DNA of 5,280 nucleotides from Chloroflexota bacterium (GCA_025355255.1 JANYAA010000352.1:1-5280), one strand, 5' to 3'; positions 1 through 4,413 are shown, counted from the stretch's first letter. The notes: generated by a model not told the origin, from the sequence alone. Made by a program: numbers and translations.

Positions 1-437
1 ACGATGGCGGCTCGGAACTCGGTCACGGGGACACCGTGCCGCGCGAGCTCCGCACCCGTCTCGTGGCGGCTGGTCAGGTGATGCGAGAGGGCCGCGTCGT
101 CGTTGCCGAGGCCGCCCAGATAGACGATGTGGCGGACGCCAGCCGCCAATGCGGCTTTGCCGAAGTTGGCGGCCGCCTGGAGGTCGCGCTCCGCGAAGCC
201 CTCGGACGATGAGCCCATCGAGTGTGCGAGGTAGTACGCAACCTCAACGCCCTCAAGCGCCGGGGGCAGGGTCTCGGGCTCCAGCAGGTCGCCCTGGATG
301 ACCCTCGCCGTTGGGAAGCGCGTCGCCAACAGCCGCACGTTCCGTCCGAGCAGGACAAGCTCATGTCCACGCTCGATCAACAGCGGCGCCAGGCGCCCAC
401 CGACATAGCCGCTTGCGCCCACAACAAGGATCTTCAT
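1..437 (-). CDS. NAD(P)-binding atypical SDR (NmrA / DUF2867-like), 5' part
   Basis: The start is the ATG at 437-435 and the frame runs off the left edge after 145 codons, so the C-terminal part is missing. The N-terminus MKILVVGASGYVGGRL is a Rossmann beta-alpha-beta unit with the GxSGYVGG dinucleotide loop at residues 7-14. GDLLEP near 49-54 is the usual acidic turn after beta-3. YYLAHSMG (68-75) followed by YLGGLG (106-111), LSHHLTSR (118-125) and GVPVTEFRAAI (135-145) match the pattern of the atypical short-chain dehydrogenases with a C-terminal DUF2867 domain. Such proteins bind NAD(P)H and are probably cytosolic; the substrate is unknown. There is no Shine-Dalgarno, but a TACGCT box lies 7 nt before the ATG, suggesting a leaderless transcript. 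The assignment to the Rossmann/SDR class is firm; the subfamily is inferred because the C-terminus is outside the window. Confidence 0.9.
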   Translation of the reverse strand, partial: MKILVVGASGYVGGRLAPLLIERGHELVLLGRNVRLLATRFPTARVIQGDLLEPETLPPALEGVEVAYYLAHSMGSSSEGFAERDLQAAANFGKAALAAGVRHIVYLGGLGNDDAALSHHLTSRHETGAELARHGVPVTEFRAAI

Positions 438-444
438 GCCCCTG

Positions 445-450
445 AGCGTA
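445..450 (-). promoter_or_regulatory. Candidate -10 box for a leaderless SDR transcript
   Basis: Read on the minus strand the hexamer is TACGCT, a TANNNT-type -10 element, with 7 nt between it and the ATG at 437. That spacing would put transcription initiation at or next to the start codon. No Shine-Dalgarno is present (only CAGGGGC directly against the ATG), which agrees with a leaderless start. No convincing -35 is visible. Confidence 0.35.
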
Positions 451-470
451 TCCCCTGCGCGGACGTCGAG

Positions 471-540
471 GATCAGACGACTCTGGCAGTCGTGGCGTTC
501 AAGCAGCGGCCCTCGCAACGGCGCAGGGTGCGGCTCTGGT
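471..540 (+). pseudogene. Decayed stub of a paralogue of the 3078-3590 gene
   Basis: Bases 483-506 encode LAVVAFKQ, identical to residues 40-47 of the intact thioredoxin-fold protein (bases 3195-3218). The two 24-mers differ at three bases and all three changes are synonymous, as expected after divergence under protein-level selection. The preceding codons read DQTT here and DRT in the intact copy. Downstream, the 8-mer GGCGCAGG recurs (520-527 and 3227-3234) but is 5 nt further from the shared block in the stub, which breaks the frame. Nothing recognisable of the rest of the protein is present, so this is a relic, lying between the SDR start and the lipoprotein stop. A chance match of so short a segment cannot be excluded. 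Confidence 0.45.
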
Positions 541-630
541 GGGCGGTTCGGCCGCGCAAATCAGTGCCGACCAAACAGACGAATAGCCGCCTGCTCGGCG
601 CCATCCGCTCAGGTTTAGCCCTCGTACCGG

Positions 631-1284
631 TCACGGGGAGGGCGCACCCGGAGCCGCGCTGTAGGCCCGGCCTGCCGCCTCGACGTAGATCGTGGCGTGA
701 TCCGTCGCGGTGGCCCTGTAGACGGCGATGCGCGTCGTCCCGCTGGTGGTCTCGGCCTGGAGGTCGCCGAGGTGCGCCGCAAGCCAGGGGAGCAGCGACG
801 CCCCCGCGTCCTGTCCGAGCATGGCGCCCAGGAACCCGGCGAGGGGGCCAAGCGCGTCGCTCGGCGCGAGGACCGATTCGGACGCGGCGCCGCTAACGCT
901 CGCCCACCCGTCTGCCAGCCCGCCGGCAGCATCGGTGACCACCGCGATGACGCGCGTGCGCCCGGACTCATCGACCTGCTGACACGTGCGGAGCGCGTAG
1001 CCGGGCGCCTTCGTCCTTGGCGCGGCGGCCGTGCACGTGTAGCCCTGGGTTTCGTAGTAGCCCGTGATGGCATCGGCCGTGAACGGGAAGCCACCCGCCG
1101 TCGTTGATGCGGAAGGGCCAGAGATCGCGGCCGATGACGAAGGCGCTATGGCGGTGGGCGCCAGCGAGGCCGACGCCAGAGAGGTCGGACCAAGGGTCAC
1201 TCCGGTCGTTCCACATGCGGCAGTCAACAGCGCAGCCGCGATGCCGGCGATGCCGATCAGGATCCTGCCTGCTGCTGTGGACAA
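631..1284 (-). CDS. Putative lipoprotein, family not recognised
   Basis: This is an exported 217-residue protein of unknown function. The start is taken as TTG at 1284 because AGGAGAG (1297-1291) lies 6 nt upstream and because translation from it gives a compact lipoprotein signal: M-S-T-A-A-G-R, a hydrophobic core (residues 8-20), then LTAAC with the lipidation cysteine at residue 24. An ATG further upstream (1404) would add 40 hydrophilic residues in front of the signal and is unlikely. Residues 25-65 are a low-complexity Ser/Thr/Ala/Pro tether. The globular part (about 66-212) opens with FTADAITGYYETQGYTC and carries two cysteines (84 and 101) that could form a disulfide outside the cell, then alternates predicted helices and strands (RVIAVVTD, TRIAVYRAT, HATIYVEAAG). 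The protein would be anchored on the outer face of the cytoplasmic membrane. It is divergent from the repeat protein at 1571. Confidence 0.8.
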   Translation of the reverse strand: MSTAAGRILIGIAGIAAALLTAACGTTGVTLGPTSLASASLAPTAIAPSSSAAISGPSASTTAGGFPFTADAITGYYETQGYTCTAAAPRTKAPGYALRTCQQVDESGRTRVIAVVTDAAGGLADGWASVSGAASESVLAPSDALGPLAGFLGAMLGQDAGASLLPWLAAHLGDLQAETTSGTTRIAVYRATATDHATIYVEAAGRAYSAAPGAPSP

Positions 1285-1290
1285 CGAGTG

Positions 1291-1297
1291 CTCTCCT
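1291..1297 (-). promoter_or_regulatory. Ribosome binding site fixing the TTG start of the lipoprotein
   Basis: AGGAGAG on the minus strand, 6 nt before the TTG at 1284. It decides the start: no comparable site precedes the upstream ATG at 1404, and the TTG start places the signal peptide at the true N-terminus. Confidence 0.7.
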
Positions 1298-1476
1298 GGC
1301 GTGGCGCGACAGGTGGTGACCCGGGGCCCGGGCGATTGGCTCCCAGCATCGCTGCCAACGGTGCATCGCCGGGTGCCCCGATCGTCCGGAAGCTGCTGGC
1401 TCATTGGTTCGCCGCTCCACCGACTGCCGTGCGCACGTTCGCTCGCTCCCTACGGTGGGTGACCCCGTCTGGTACT

Positions 1477-1510
1477 AACCGCCGGTTGCTCCAAATACCG
1501 CCACGCGGTA
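1477..1510. promoter_or_regulatory. Two ACCG/CGGT inverted repeats upstream of the repeat-protein gene
   Basis: Two palindromes lie next to each other: AACCG-C-CGGTT (1477-1487) and TACCGC-CAC-GCGGTA (1496-1510). Both share ACCGC/CGGT half-sites, and the second is perfect over 6 bp on each side of a 3-bp spacer. They sit 60-95 bp before the ATG at 1571, where a promoter is expected, so they could be operator sites for a dimeric regulator. A weak promoter, TTGCTC (1486-1491) with 17 bp to TAAGGT (1509-1514), would overlap both. The function is inferred. Confidence 0.35.
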
Positions 1511-1570
1511 AGGTGAATCACTGTCCTCCCTTACAGTAGGAGCCACCGTCCCCGACATCCGAGGTACCAC

Positions 1571-1867
1571 ATGAAGCGAATCGTCCCCACAATCATCCTC
1601 GCGGCCTCGCTGGTCGCCGCATCCGCCACGGGCGTCCTTGCTGCGCAGCCGACCGGCGTGACAGGTCATGGCGCTGAAGTCGCAGCCGTCGCTCAGGCCG
1701 TCACCTACGTGAGCGGTCAGGCACATGGTGCCGCGGTCTCCGCGATCGCGAAGACGCAGGGGGCGAAGATCTCCGCCCTTGCCAAGGGGCATGGTGCGGT
1801 CGCCTCGGCCGCCGGCAAGGCGAAGGGCGCTGCTGCTGCCGCCGCGGGCAGGGCCCACCAGCCCTAG
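1571..1867 (+). CDS. Small secreted Ala-rich protein with 11-residue tandem repeats
   Basis: This is a 98-residue protein starting at ATG 1571, with GAGGT (1561-1565) 5 nt upstream as ribosome binding site. MKR followed by a hydrophobic stretch (5-23) and VLA-A at 22-25 is a Sec signal peptide, probably cut after residue 24. The mature part is nearly all Gly/Ala/Val/Ser/Lys/His and falls into 11-residue units: GHGAEVAAVAQ (32-42), an 8-residue break, then AHGAAVSAIAK, TQGAKISALAK, GHGAVASAAGK and AKGAAAAAAGR (51-94). The consensus is x-(H/Q/K)-G-A-x-x-(S/A)-A-x-(A/G)-(K/R). An 11-residue period gives three helical turns, so the product could be an amphipathic helix with a basic/His stripe, as in apolipoprotein- or LEA-type 11-mers. 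This is an analogy, not a family assignment. There are no cysteines. A strong terminator follows 28 bp after the stop, so the gene appears monocistronic. Confidence 0.85.
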   Translation: MKRIVPTIILAASLVAASATGVLAAQPTGVTGHGAEVAAVAQAVTYVSGQAHGAAVSAIAKTQGAKISALAKGHGAVASAAGKAKGAAAAAAGRAHQP

Positions 1868-1895
1868 GCATCTTCGCGAGCAACTCGACACAGGT

Positions 1896-1922
1896 GAGAG
1901 GCCTCCCGACGGGAGGCCTCTC
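1896..1922 (+). terminator. Strong GC hairpin after the repeat-protein gene
   Basis: A perfect 12-bp stem, GAGAGGCCTCCC / GGGAGGCCTCTC, with loop GAC, starting 28 bp past the stop codon at 1867. No T-run follows (TCGCTGTCC), so it is a terminator of the GC-hairpin type or a 3'-end stabiliser. Since the stem is perfectly symmetric it could act in both directions. Confidence 0.7.
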
Positions 1923-1955
1923 TCGCTGTCCCGGGCCCTCGGCCGCCGCGTTTCC

Positions 1956-2276
1956 ATGGGCGTCAGCCTCGACCATCGGCTCCTGCCGCCACACGTCGAG
2001 GGCTGGATCGATCAACAGCCCGGGTATGGGCGATGGGTGCGACGATGCGGCGGACCGCCGCCGAACCGATGTCCACTCCTCGGCCGGATCGGCGCCGCAC
2101 CCGCGCTCCTGCTCGTCCTCGCCGTGCTGCTCGTGCTCGACGTCGCGGTCCCGGCTAATGACATCAGCCCCGAGATCTCCGCTCATGGGCGCGATCCGCG
2201 CGCTTCTGGGGCTCGGGGCCTCGGCCCCCTTGGGGGAGCGCAAGGCGACGACGGTTACGGCGCCGGTCACCAATAG
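1956..2276 (+). CDS. Possible small membrane protein, perhaps frameshifted
   Basis: A 106-codon frame from ATG 1956. It begins with a balanced soluble segment (MGVSLDHRLLPPHVEGWIDQ, then GYGRWVRRCGG), followed by one clear membrane segment, APALLLVLAVLLVLDVAVPA (about residues 51-70), and NDISPEIS. Codons in this first part have strong G/C third positions. After about base 2175 this frame turns into Gly/Arg-rich low-complexity protein, while the next frame (+1) gains the high G/C third-position pattern and a second weakly hydrophobic stretch, MGAIRALLGLGASAPLGERK. A two-helix protein broken by a frameshift is one reading. No Shine-Dalgarno precedes the ATG and the family is unknown. The alternative is that bases 1923-2310 are non-coding; no minus-strand frame there looks better. 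Confidence 0.35.
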   Translation: MGVSLDHRLLPPHVEGWIDQQPGYGRWVRRCGGPPPNRCPLLGRIGAAPALLLVLAVLLVLDVAVPANDISPEISAHGRDPRASGARGLGPLGGAQGDDGYGAGHQ

Positions 2277-2310
2277 GGCCTACGGCTGCCCGACCCGCAG
2301 CGCGCGCAGG

Positions 2311-2327
2311 CGCCGGAGCCGCCGGCG
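2311..2327 (-). terminator. Hairpin directly after the OB-fold-like gene stop
   Basis: CGCCGG-AGCCG-CCGGCG, a 6-bp GC stem with a 5-nt loop, abutting the stop codon at 2328-2330 on its downstream side. There is no T-run after it, so it is a weak or Rho-assisted terminator candidate. Confidence 0.4.
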
Positions 2328-2900
2328 TCAGGGAGCTGGCGACGCCTTCTTGACCTGCCCTGGAGCGTTCTCCCGACCGTGGCCCCTGCCGGGCTTGCCG
2401 TCGGCCATCCAGTCCTTCCACCCCGGGTGCGTCTTGCCGACGACCCATGGCCCGCCCGCCCACGGTGGCTTTCCCGGCTCTCGTAGGGCCGTCCCATTGA
2501 CCGTCTCGACATCAACCTCGGCCTCACCGGCGCGGATCGTTCCGACGACCGTGACCGACTTGCCGACGAAGCCCGCGAGCGGGTTCTTGTCGCCCCAGAA
2601 CCACGGTGGCCCCGCAGAGATCGTCCAGGTCTTGCCGTCGACCGTCATCGTGAAGGCTGGGCGGCCCTCGCCGTCGGTCGCCTTCTGGACGGTGCCTTTG
2701 AGCGTGACGGCGGTCTCCGCGCCCTTATCGGCCTTGGCGGCCTTCGCGGATTTGCCCGACGTCGCGGCCGGCGACGGCGTCTCAGCCGCCAGCGGCGATG
2801 GGCTCGGAGACGGCGATGCCGCCAGCACGGGGATCGAGACTGTGACCACAGCCAGCCCGGCGATCAACGCCAAACCGACCCGGCGAGGCGGGCGTTTCAT
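2328..2900 (-). CDS. Secreted OB-fold-like protein with Trp-rich tail
   Basis: This is a 190-residue exported protein of unknown function. The ATG at 2900 is chosen because it begins a classical signal peptide: MKRPPRR, a hydrophobic core (9-25), then PVLAA with cleavage near residue 28. A GTG at 2996 would add 32 charged residues before it. Residues 29-65 are a Pro/Ser then Lys/Ala linker. Residues 65-137 read like a small beta barrel (VTLKGTVQKA, AFTMTVDGKTWTIS, VGKSVTVVGTI, EVDVETVNG), the strand order of OB-fold domains such as DUF5666-type proteins. Aromatic motifs follow: GPPWFWGDKNP (98-108), REPGKPPWAGGP (140-151) and HPGWKDW (158-164). The tail is basic and Gly/Pro-rich. There is no cysteine or obvious catalytic set, so a binding role is likelier. 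Translation is probably coupled to the leader ORF ending at 2897. The OB-fold call rests on strand pattern only. Confidence 0.8.
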   Translation of the reverse strand: MKRPPRRVGLALIAGLAVVTVSIPVLAASPSPSPSPLAAETPSPAATSGKSAKAAKADKGAETAVTLKGTVQKATDGEGRPAFTMTVDGKTWTISAGPPWFWGDKNPLAGFVGKSVTVVGTIRAGEAEVDVETVNGTALREPGKPPWAGGPWVVGKTHPGWKDWMADGKPGRGHGRENAPGQVKKASPAP

Positions 2901-2983
2901 GCGGGCACTGTCCCGCGAGGACCTTGCATTCCAGATAGCGATGCATGGCGTGCGCTTGGTCCAGTCAGCGCGTTCGGCTTCAT
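2897..2983 (-). CDS. 28-residue leader ORF overlapping the next start (ATGA)
   Basis: ATG at 2983 follows GAGGTGGAGG (2999-2990), the best ribosome binding site in this intergenic region, with 6 nt between GGAGG and the ATG. The 28 codons begin MKPNALTGPS and end at a TGA (2899-2897) that shares four bases with the start of the OB-fold-like gene (ATGA, 2900-2897). The peptide has no signal, membrane segment or Cys. Many codons end in A or T, unlike the neighbouring genes, so the amino-acid sequence is probably not strongly selected. The likeliest role is a translated leader that delivers ribosomes to the downstream start, which has no Shine-Dalgarno. A fortuitous ORF is possible, but the strong site plus the exact ATGA overlap argue against it. 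Confidence 0.5.
   Translation of the reverse strand: MKPNALTGPSARHASLSGMQGPRGTVPA
2901..2916 (-). promoter_or_regulatory. Hairpin abutting the start codon of the OB-fold-like gene
   Basis: On the transcript GCGGG-ACAGTG-CCCGC forms a 5-bp GC stem ending one base before the ATG at 2900. The gene has no Shine-Dalgarno of its own. Ribosomes finishing the leader ORF would melt this stem and could restart at the overlapping ATG, so it is a candidate gate for coupled translation. Confidence 0.4.
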
Positions 2984-2989
2984 CACGAT

Positions 2990-3008
2990 CCTCCACCTCA
3001 CCGAGGTG
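2990..3008 (-). promoter_or_regulatory. Leader ribosome binding site with adjoining palindrome
   Basis: CACCTC-ACC-GAGGTG (2994-3008) is a perfect 6-3-6 inverted repeat in the divergent region between the OB-fold-like and thioredoxin-fold genes. On the minus-strand transcript its 3' arm runs straight into the GGAGG (2994-2990) that serves the leader ATG at 2983. It could be an RNA hairpin limiting access to that site, or a DNA operator for either divergent gene. The sequence does not decide between these. Confidence 0.4.
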
Positions 3009-3077
3009 ATCCCATTCGGCCTCCCGTCGCCCCCAGTCGCAACGCAGCGCCCTTGACTATTGCCCCAACATGCGGGC

Positions 3078-3590
3078 ATGACAGATGCAGCACGCGACGG
3101 GGCTCCGAGCGGTCCGCGGTTTCCCGCGTTACACGGGCGATCCCTGTTGGGCGTGGACATGTCCCTGCCCGGCGATTTCCCCGCTGATCGCACCTTGGCC
3201 GTCGTGGCCTTCAAGCAGTGGCATCAGGCGCAGGTGGACCGCTGGATCGCACGCGCCGTGGCGGCAGGGATACCGCCCTCCGTCCGGCTCGCAACTGGAC
3301 CCCTGTCCACCGCTGTCGTCGAGGTGCCGGTCCTCTCCGCGGCATGGCGACCTGCCCGCCGGTTCATCGACGGCGGCATGACCGCGGGCATCGGCAACCC
3401 CGACATCCTGGCGCGGACGATCACGGTCTACACAAGCGTCAAGGCGTTTCAGCGATCGCTGGCGATCGCGGACAGCGAGGACGTTCATGCCCTCGTAGTG
3501 GCCAGAGACGGGGCGATCCTGGCGCGCGCGAGCGGCGAGCCCGACGACTCGTCATGGGTCGCCATCAGTGCGGCGCTGCTGGCTGGCTGA
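3078..3590 (+). CDS. Thioredoxin-fold protein without cysteines (ATP10-like), unknown function
   Basis: A 170-residue protein read from ATG 3078; a TTG at 3060 would add six residues with no better ribosome site. The layout is that of a thioredoxin-like fold: FPALHGRSLLG (15-25) as the N-terminal hairpin, TLAVVAFKQWHQAQVDRWI (39-57) as the first core strand and helix, VVEVPVLS (80-87), the motif AAWRPARRFIDGGMTAGI (88-105), ARTITVYTSV (112-121) and HALVVARDGAILARASGEP (137-155), the typical final strand pair. The same order is seen in bacterial relatives of the ATP synthase assembly factor ATP10. No cysteine occurs anywhere, so thiol redox chemistry is excluded. There is no signal peptide, so it is cytosolic or membrane-peripheral. 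It diverges from the OB-fold-like gene and converges on DoxX. A decayed relative lies at 471-540. The fold call is inferred from motif order. Confidence 0.8.
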   Translation: MTDAARDGAPSGPRFPALHGRSLLGVDMSLPGDFPADRTLAVVAFKQWHQAQVDRWIARAVAAGIPPSVRLATGPLSTAVVEVPVLSAAWRPARRFIDGGMTAGIGNPDILARTITVYTSVKAFQRSLAIADSEDVHALVVARDGAILARASGEPDDSSWVAISAALLAG

Positions 3591-3599
3591 TTCCGCGAA

Positions 3600-3620
3600 G
3601 TTCGAGACAGCCGGTCGAAC
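3600..3620. terminator. Hairpin between convergent genes
   Basis: GTTCGA-(9 nt)-TCGAAC, a perfect 6-bp stem in the 40-bp gap between the thioredoxin-fold stop (3590) and the DoxX stop (3631). Its position between convergent genes suggests a shared two-way terminator. No T-run is present on either side, so the support is mainly positional. Confidence 0.4.
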
Positions 3621-3630
3621 GACAGCTGCA

Positions 3631-4062
3631 CTAGGACCGACGCAGAAACGAGCGGTCACGCCACGCTCCCGTCGACCACAAGGCCCACGCCACAAGGATC
3701 GGCTGGAACAGCAGCCTCGCGGCGCGCGCGCCGTCGCTCGTGAGCCCAAAAGCGTCCACACGGTTCAGGTACTGGGAGATGTTGCCCGGGAAGATCGCAA
3801 CGAAGAACGCCGCGGTCAGCCACCCCACCGCGATTCGATACCGCGGGAGGGCGATCAGGGCCGCTCCAAGTCCAAGCTCCACGACACCCGACCCGGCGAT
3901 GACGACATCCTTGCTCACGGGCAGCCAGTCCGGGACCTGGGCACTGAACTCCGCACGCCCGAATGTGAGGTGGGCGACACCGGTGAACAGCAGGAACGTC
4001 CCAAGCGCCGCCCGAGCCACGATCCGCGGAGACAACAGATGGGACAGGGCGGAACCACTCAC
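3631..4062 (-). CDS. DoxX-family membrane protein
   Basis: A 143-residue integral membrane protein. The start is GTG 4062: an in-frame TGA sits directly upstream (4065-4063), so the frame cannot begin earlier. Four membrane segments are visible at about 15-33 (VARAALGTFLLFTGVAHLTF), 52-72, 77-92 (AVGWLTAAFFVAIFPGN) and 115-133 (RLLFQPILVAWALWST). The first helix ending GVAHL, the EFSAQVPDWLP segment (39-48), the SGVVELGLG helix (58-66) and FPGNISQYL (91-99) are typical of the DoxX/DoxX-like group of small membrane proteins, some of which work with thiol or quinone oxidoreductases. The precise role here is unknown, and the convergent thioredoxin-fold neighbour lacks cysteines, so no redox partnership is implied. 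The gene appears monocistronic, with a TAGCGT box 6 nt before the start suggesting a leaderless mRNA. Confidence 0.88.
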   Translation of the reverse strand: MSGSALSHLLSPRIVARAALGTFLLFTGVAHLTFGRAEFSAQVPDWLPVSKDVVIAGSGVVELGLGAALIALPRYRIAVGWLTAAFFVAIFPGNISQYLNRVDAFGLTSDGARAARLLFQPILVAWALWSTGAWRDRSFLRRS

Positions 4063-4068
4063 TCACCG

Positions 4069-4074
4069 ACGCTA
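4069..4074 (-). promoter_or_regulatory. Candidate -10 box for a leaderless DoxX transcript
   Basis: TAGCGT (minus strand), a TANNNT box, ends 6 nt before the GTG at 4062. As with the SDR gene, there is no properly spaced Shine-Dalgarno; only GGTGA lies directly against the start. No good -35 is seen. Confidence 0.3.
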
Positions 4075-4083
4075 CCACGACCT

Positions 4084-4127
4084 TGACACGAGGGGGCTAC
4101 GGTGCCCGCTCGCGTGACACGCGAGGG
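4084..4127. repeat. TGACACG(CG)AGGG repeat pair and hairpin upstream of DoxX
   Basis: TGACACGAGGG (4084-4094) recurs as TGACACGCGAGGG (4115-4127), the second copy carrying a CG insertion. The second copy also forms the 3' part of a perfect hairpin CTCGCGT-GAC-ACGCGAG (4109-4125). Both lie within 70 bp upstream of the DoxX start. They may be paired regulator sites or chance. Confidence 0.25.
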
Positions 4128-4199
4128 TTCAGGGGCGCGGGGAACGTGACGGCCCGACGGGTTCGCTGTTGGGGACAACCTCAAGGGTTGGGAGGAAAC

Positions 4200-4228
4200 T
4201 GGCGCGCCCGGACGAATTCGAACCCCCA
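4200..4228 (-). other. tRNA 3'-end remnant, att-like copy of tRNA-Arg(CCU)
   Basis: On the minus strand this ends in the T-loop GTTCGAAT, a C-rich/G-rich acceptor strand and a terminal CCA, exactly as at the 3' end of a tRNA gene. Compared base by base with the intact tRNA-Arg, 4197-4230 matches 4827-4860 at 29 of 34 positions with no gap and in the same orientation. The changes break at least one T-stem pair, and no matching 5' half (D arm, anticodon arm) follows in the expected place, so it cannot be a working tRNA. Direct repeats of a tRNA 3' end are the usual product of tyrosine-integrase integration: the far copy marks the distal end of the element. Another origin, such as relic duplication of a tRNA, is possible. 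Confidence 0.6.
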
Positions 4229-4360
4229 GCAGCAACGCAGTGAGCTGGACTGGTACCTCGAAGTCGGCTGACGTCCGGAAGGCACGGTCGGAACGGGCTC
4301 TGCCGCGCGCGCAGGGCCTCCACGACTCCGGGGACCGGGCGTCCGCCTCCGCCTACTCAT

Positions 4361-4391
4361 GAAGAAACCCCCGGTGGCGACGCCACCGGGG
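4361..4391 (-). terminator. Rho-independent terminator for the truncated lectin-like gene
   Basis: CCCCGGTGGC-GAC-GCCACCGGGG (4369-4391) is a perfect 10-bp stem. On the minus strand it is followed by GTTTCTTC, a fair T-rich tract, and it lies 22 bp past the stop codon of the minus-strand fragment at 4414. It is the best intrinsic terminator in the window, intact although its gene is truncated. Confidence 0.75.
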
Positions 4392-4413
4392 TTGGGAAGC
4401 GGTGTTCTCGCTG

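Noticed and set aside
618..643. GCCCTC/GAGGGC stem overlapping the lipoprotein stop
   Set aside because: A 6-bp stem with a 14-nt loop and no T-run. Too weak to call a terminator.
222..896. Plus-strand open frame of 224 codons covering the left region
   Set aside because: It is antisense to the SDR start and to the lipoprotein, and is Arg/Pro-rich as expected of a GC-rich shadow. Only the LAVVAFKQ stub within it looks like real protein history.
1320..1332. CCCGGG-G-CCCGGG palindrome between the lipoprotein and the repeat protein
   Set aside because: Perfect, but made only of G and C in a GC-rich region with no positional support for a function.
2897..2996. GTG at 2996 as start of the OB-fold-like protein
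   Set aside because: It would put 32 charged residues before a textbook signal peptide and has no ribosome site at the right distance.
1894..3009. Long plus-strand open frame (371 codons) across the OB-fold-like gene
   Set aside because: Its third positions coincide with those of the minus-strand gene, so it stays open as an antisense shadow. Its product has no domain sense, and it would begin inside the terminator hairpin.
3060..3077. TTG at 3060 as start of the thioredoxin-fold gene
   Set aside because: It adds only six residues, lacks a ribosome site and lies next to an ATG that already precedes the whole domain. It cannot be fully excluded.
3053..3081. TTGACT as a -35 box for the thioredoxin-fold gene
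   Set aside because: The matching -10 would fall on the start codon (GCATGA), so no promoter can be built from it.
4236..4250. GTGAGCTG resembling a tRNA D arm next to the tRNA 3'-end remnant
   Set aside because: It lies about 21 nt closer than in a tRNA and no anticodon or acceptor partner can be found. It may be a chance match.
4083..4271. 62-codon plus-strand frame across the tRNA-like remnant
   Set aside because: No ribosome site, low-complexity Arg/Gly product, and it reads through hairpin and tRNA-derived sequence.
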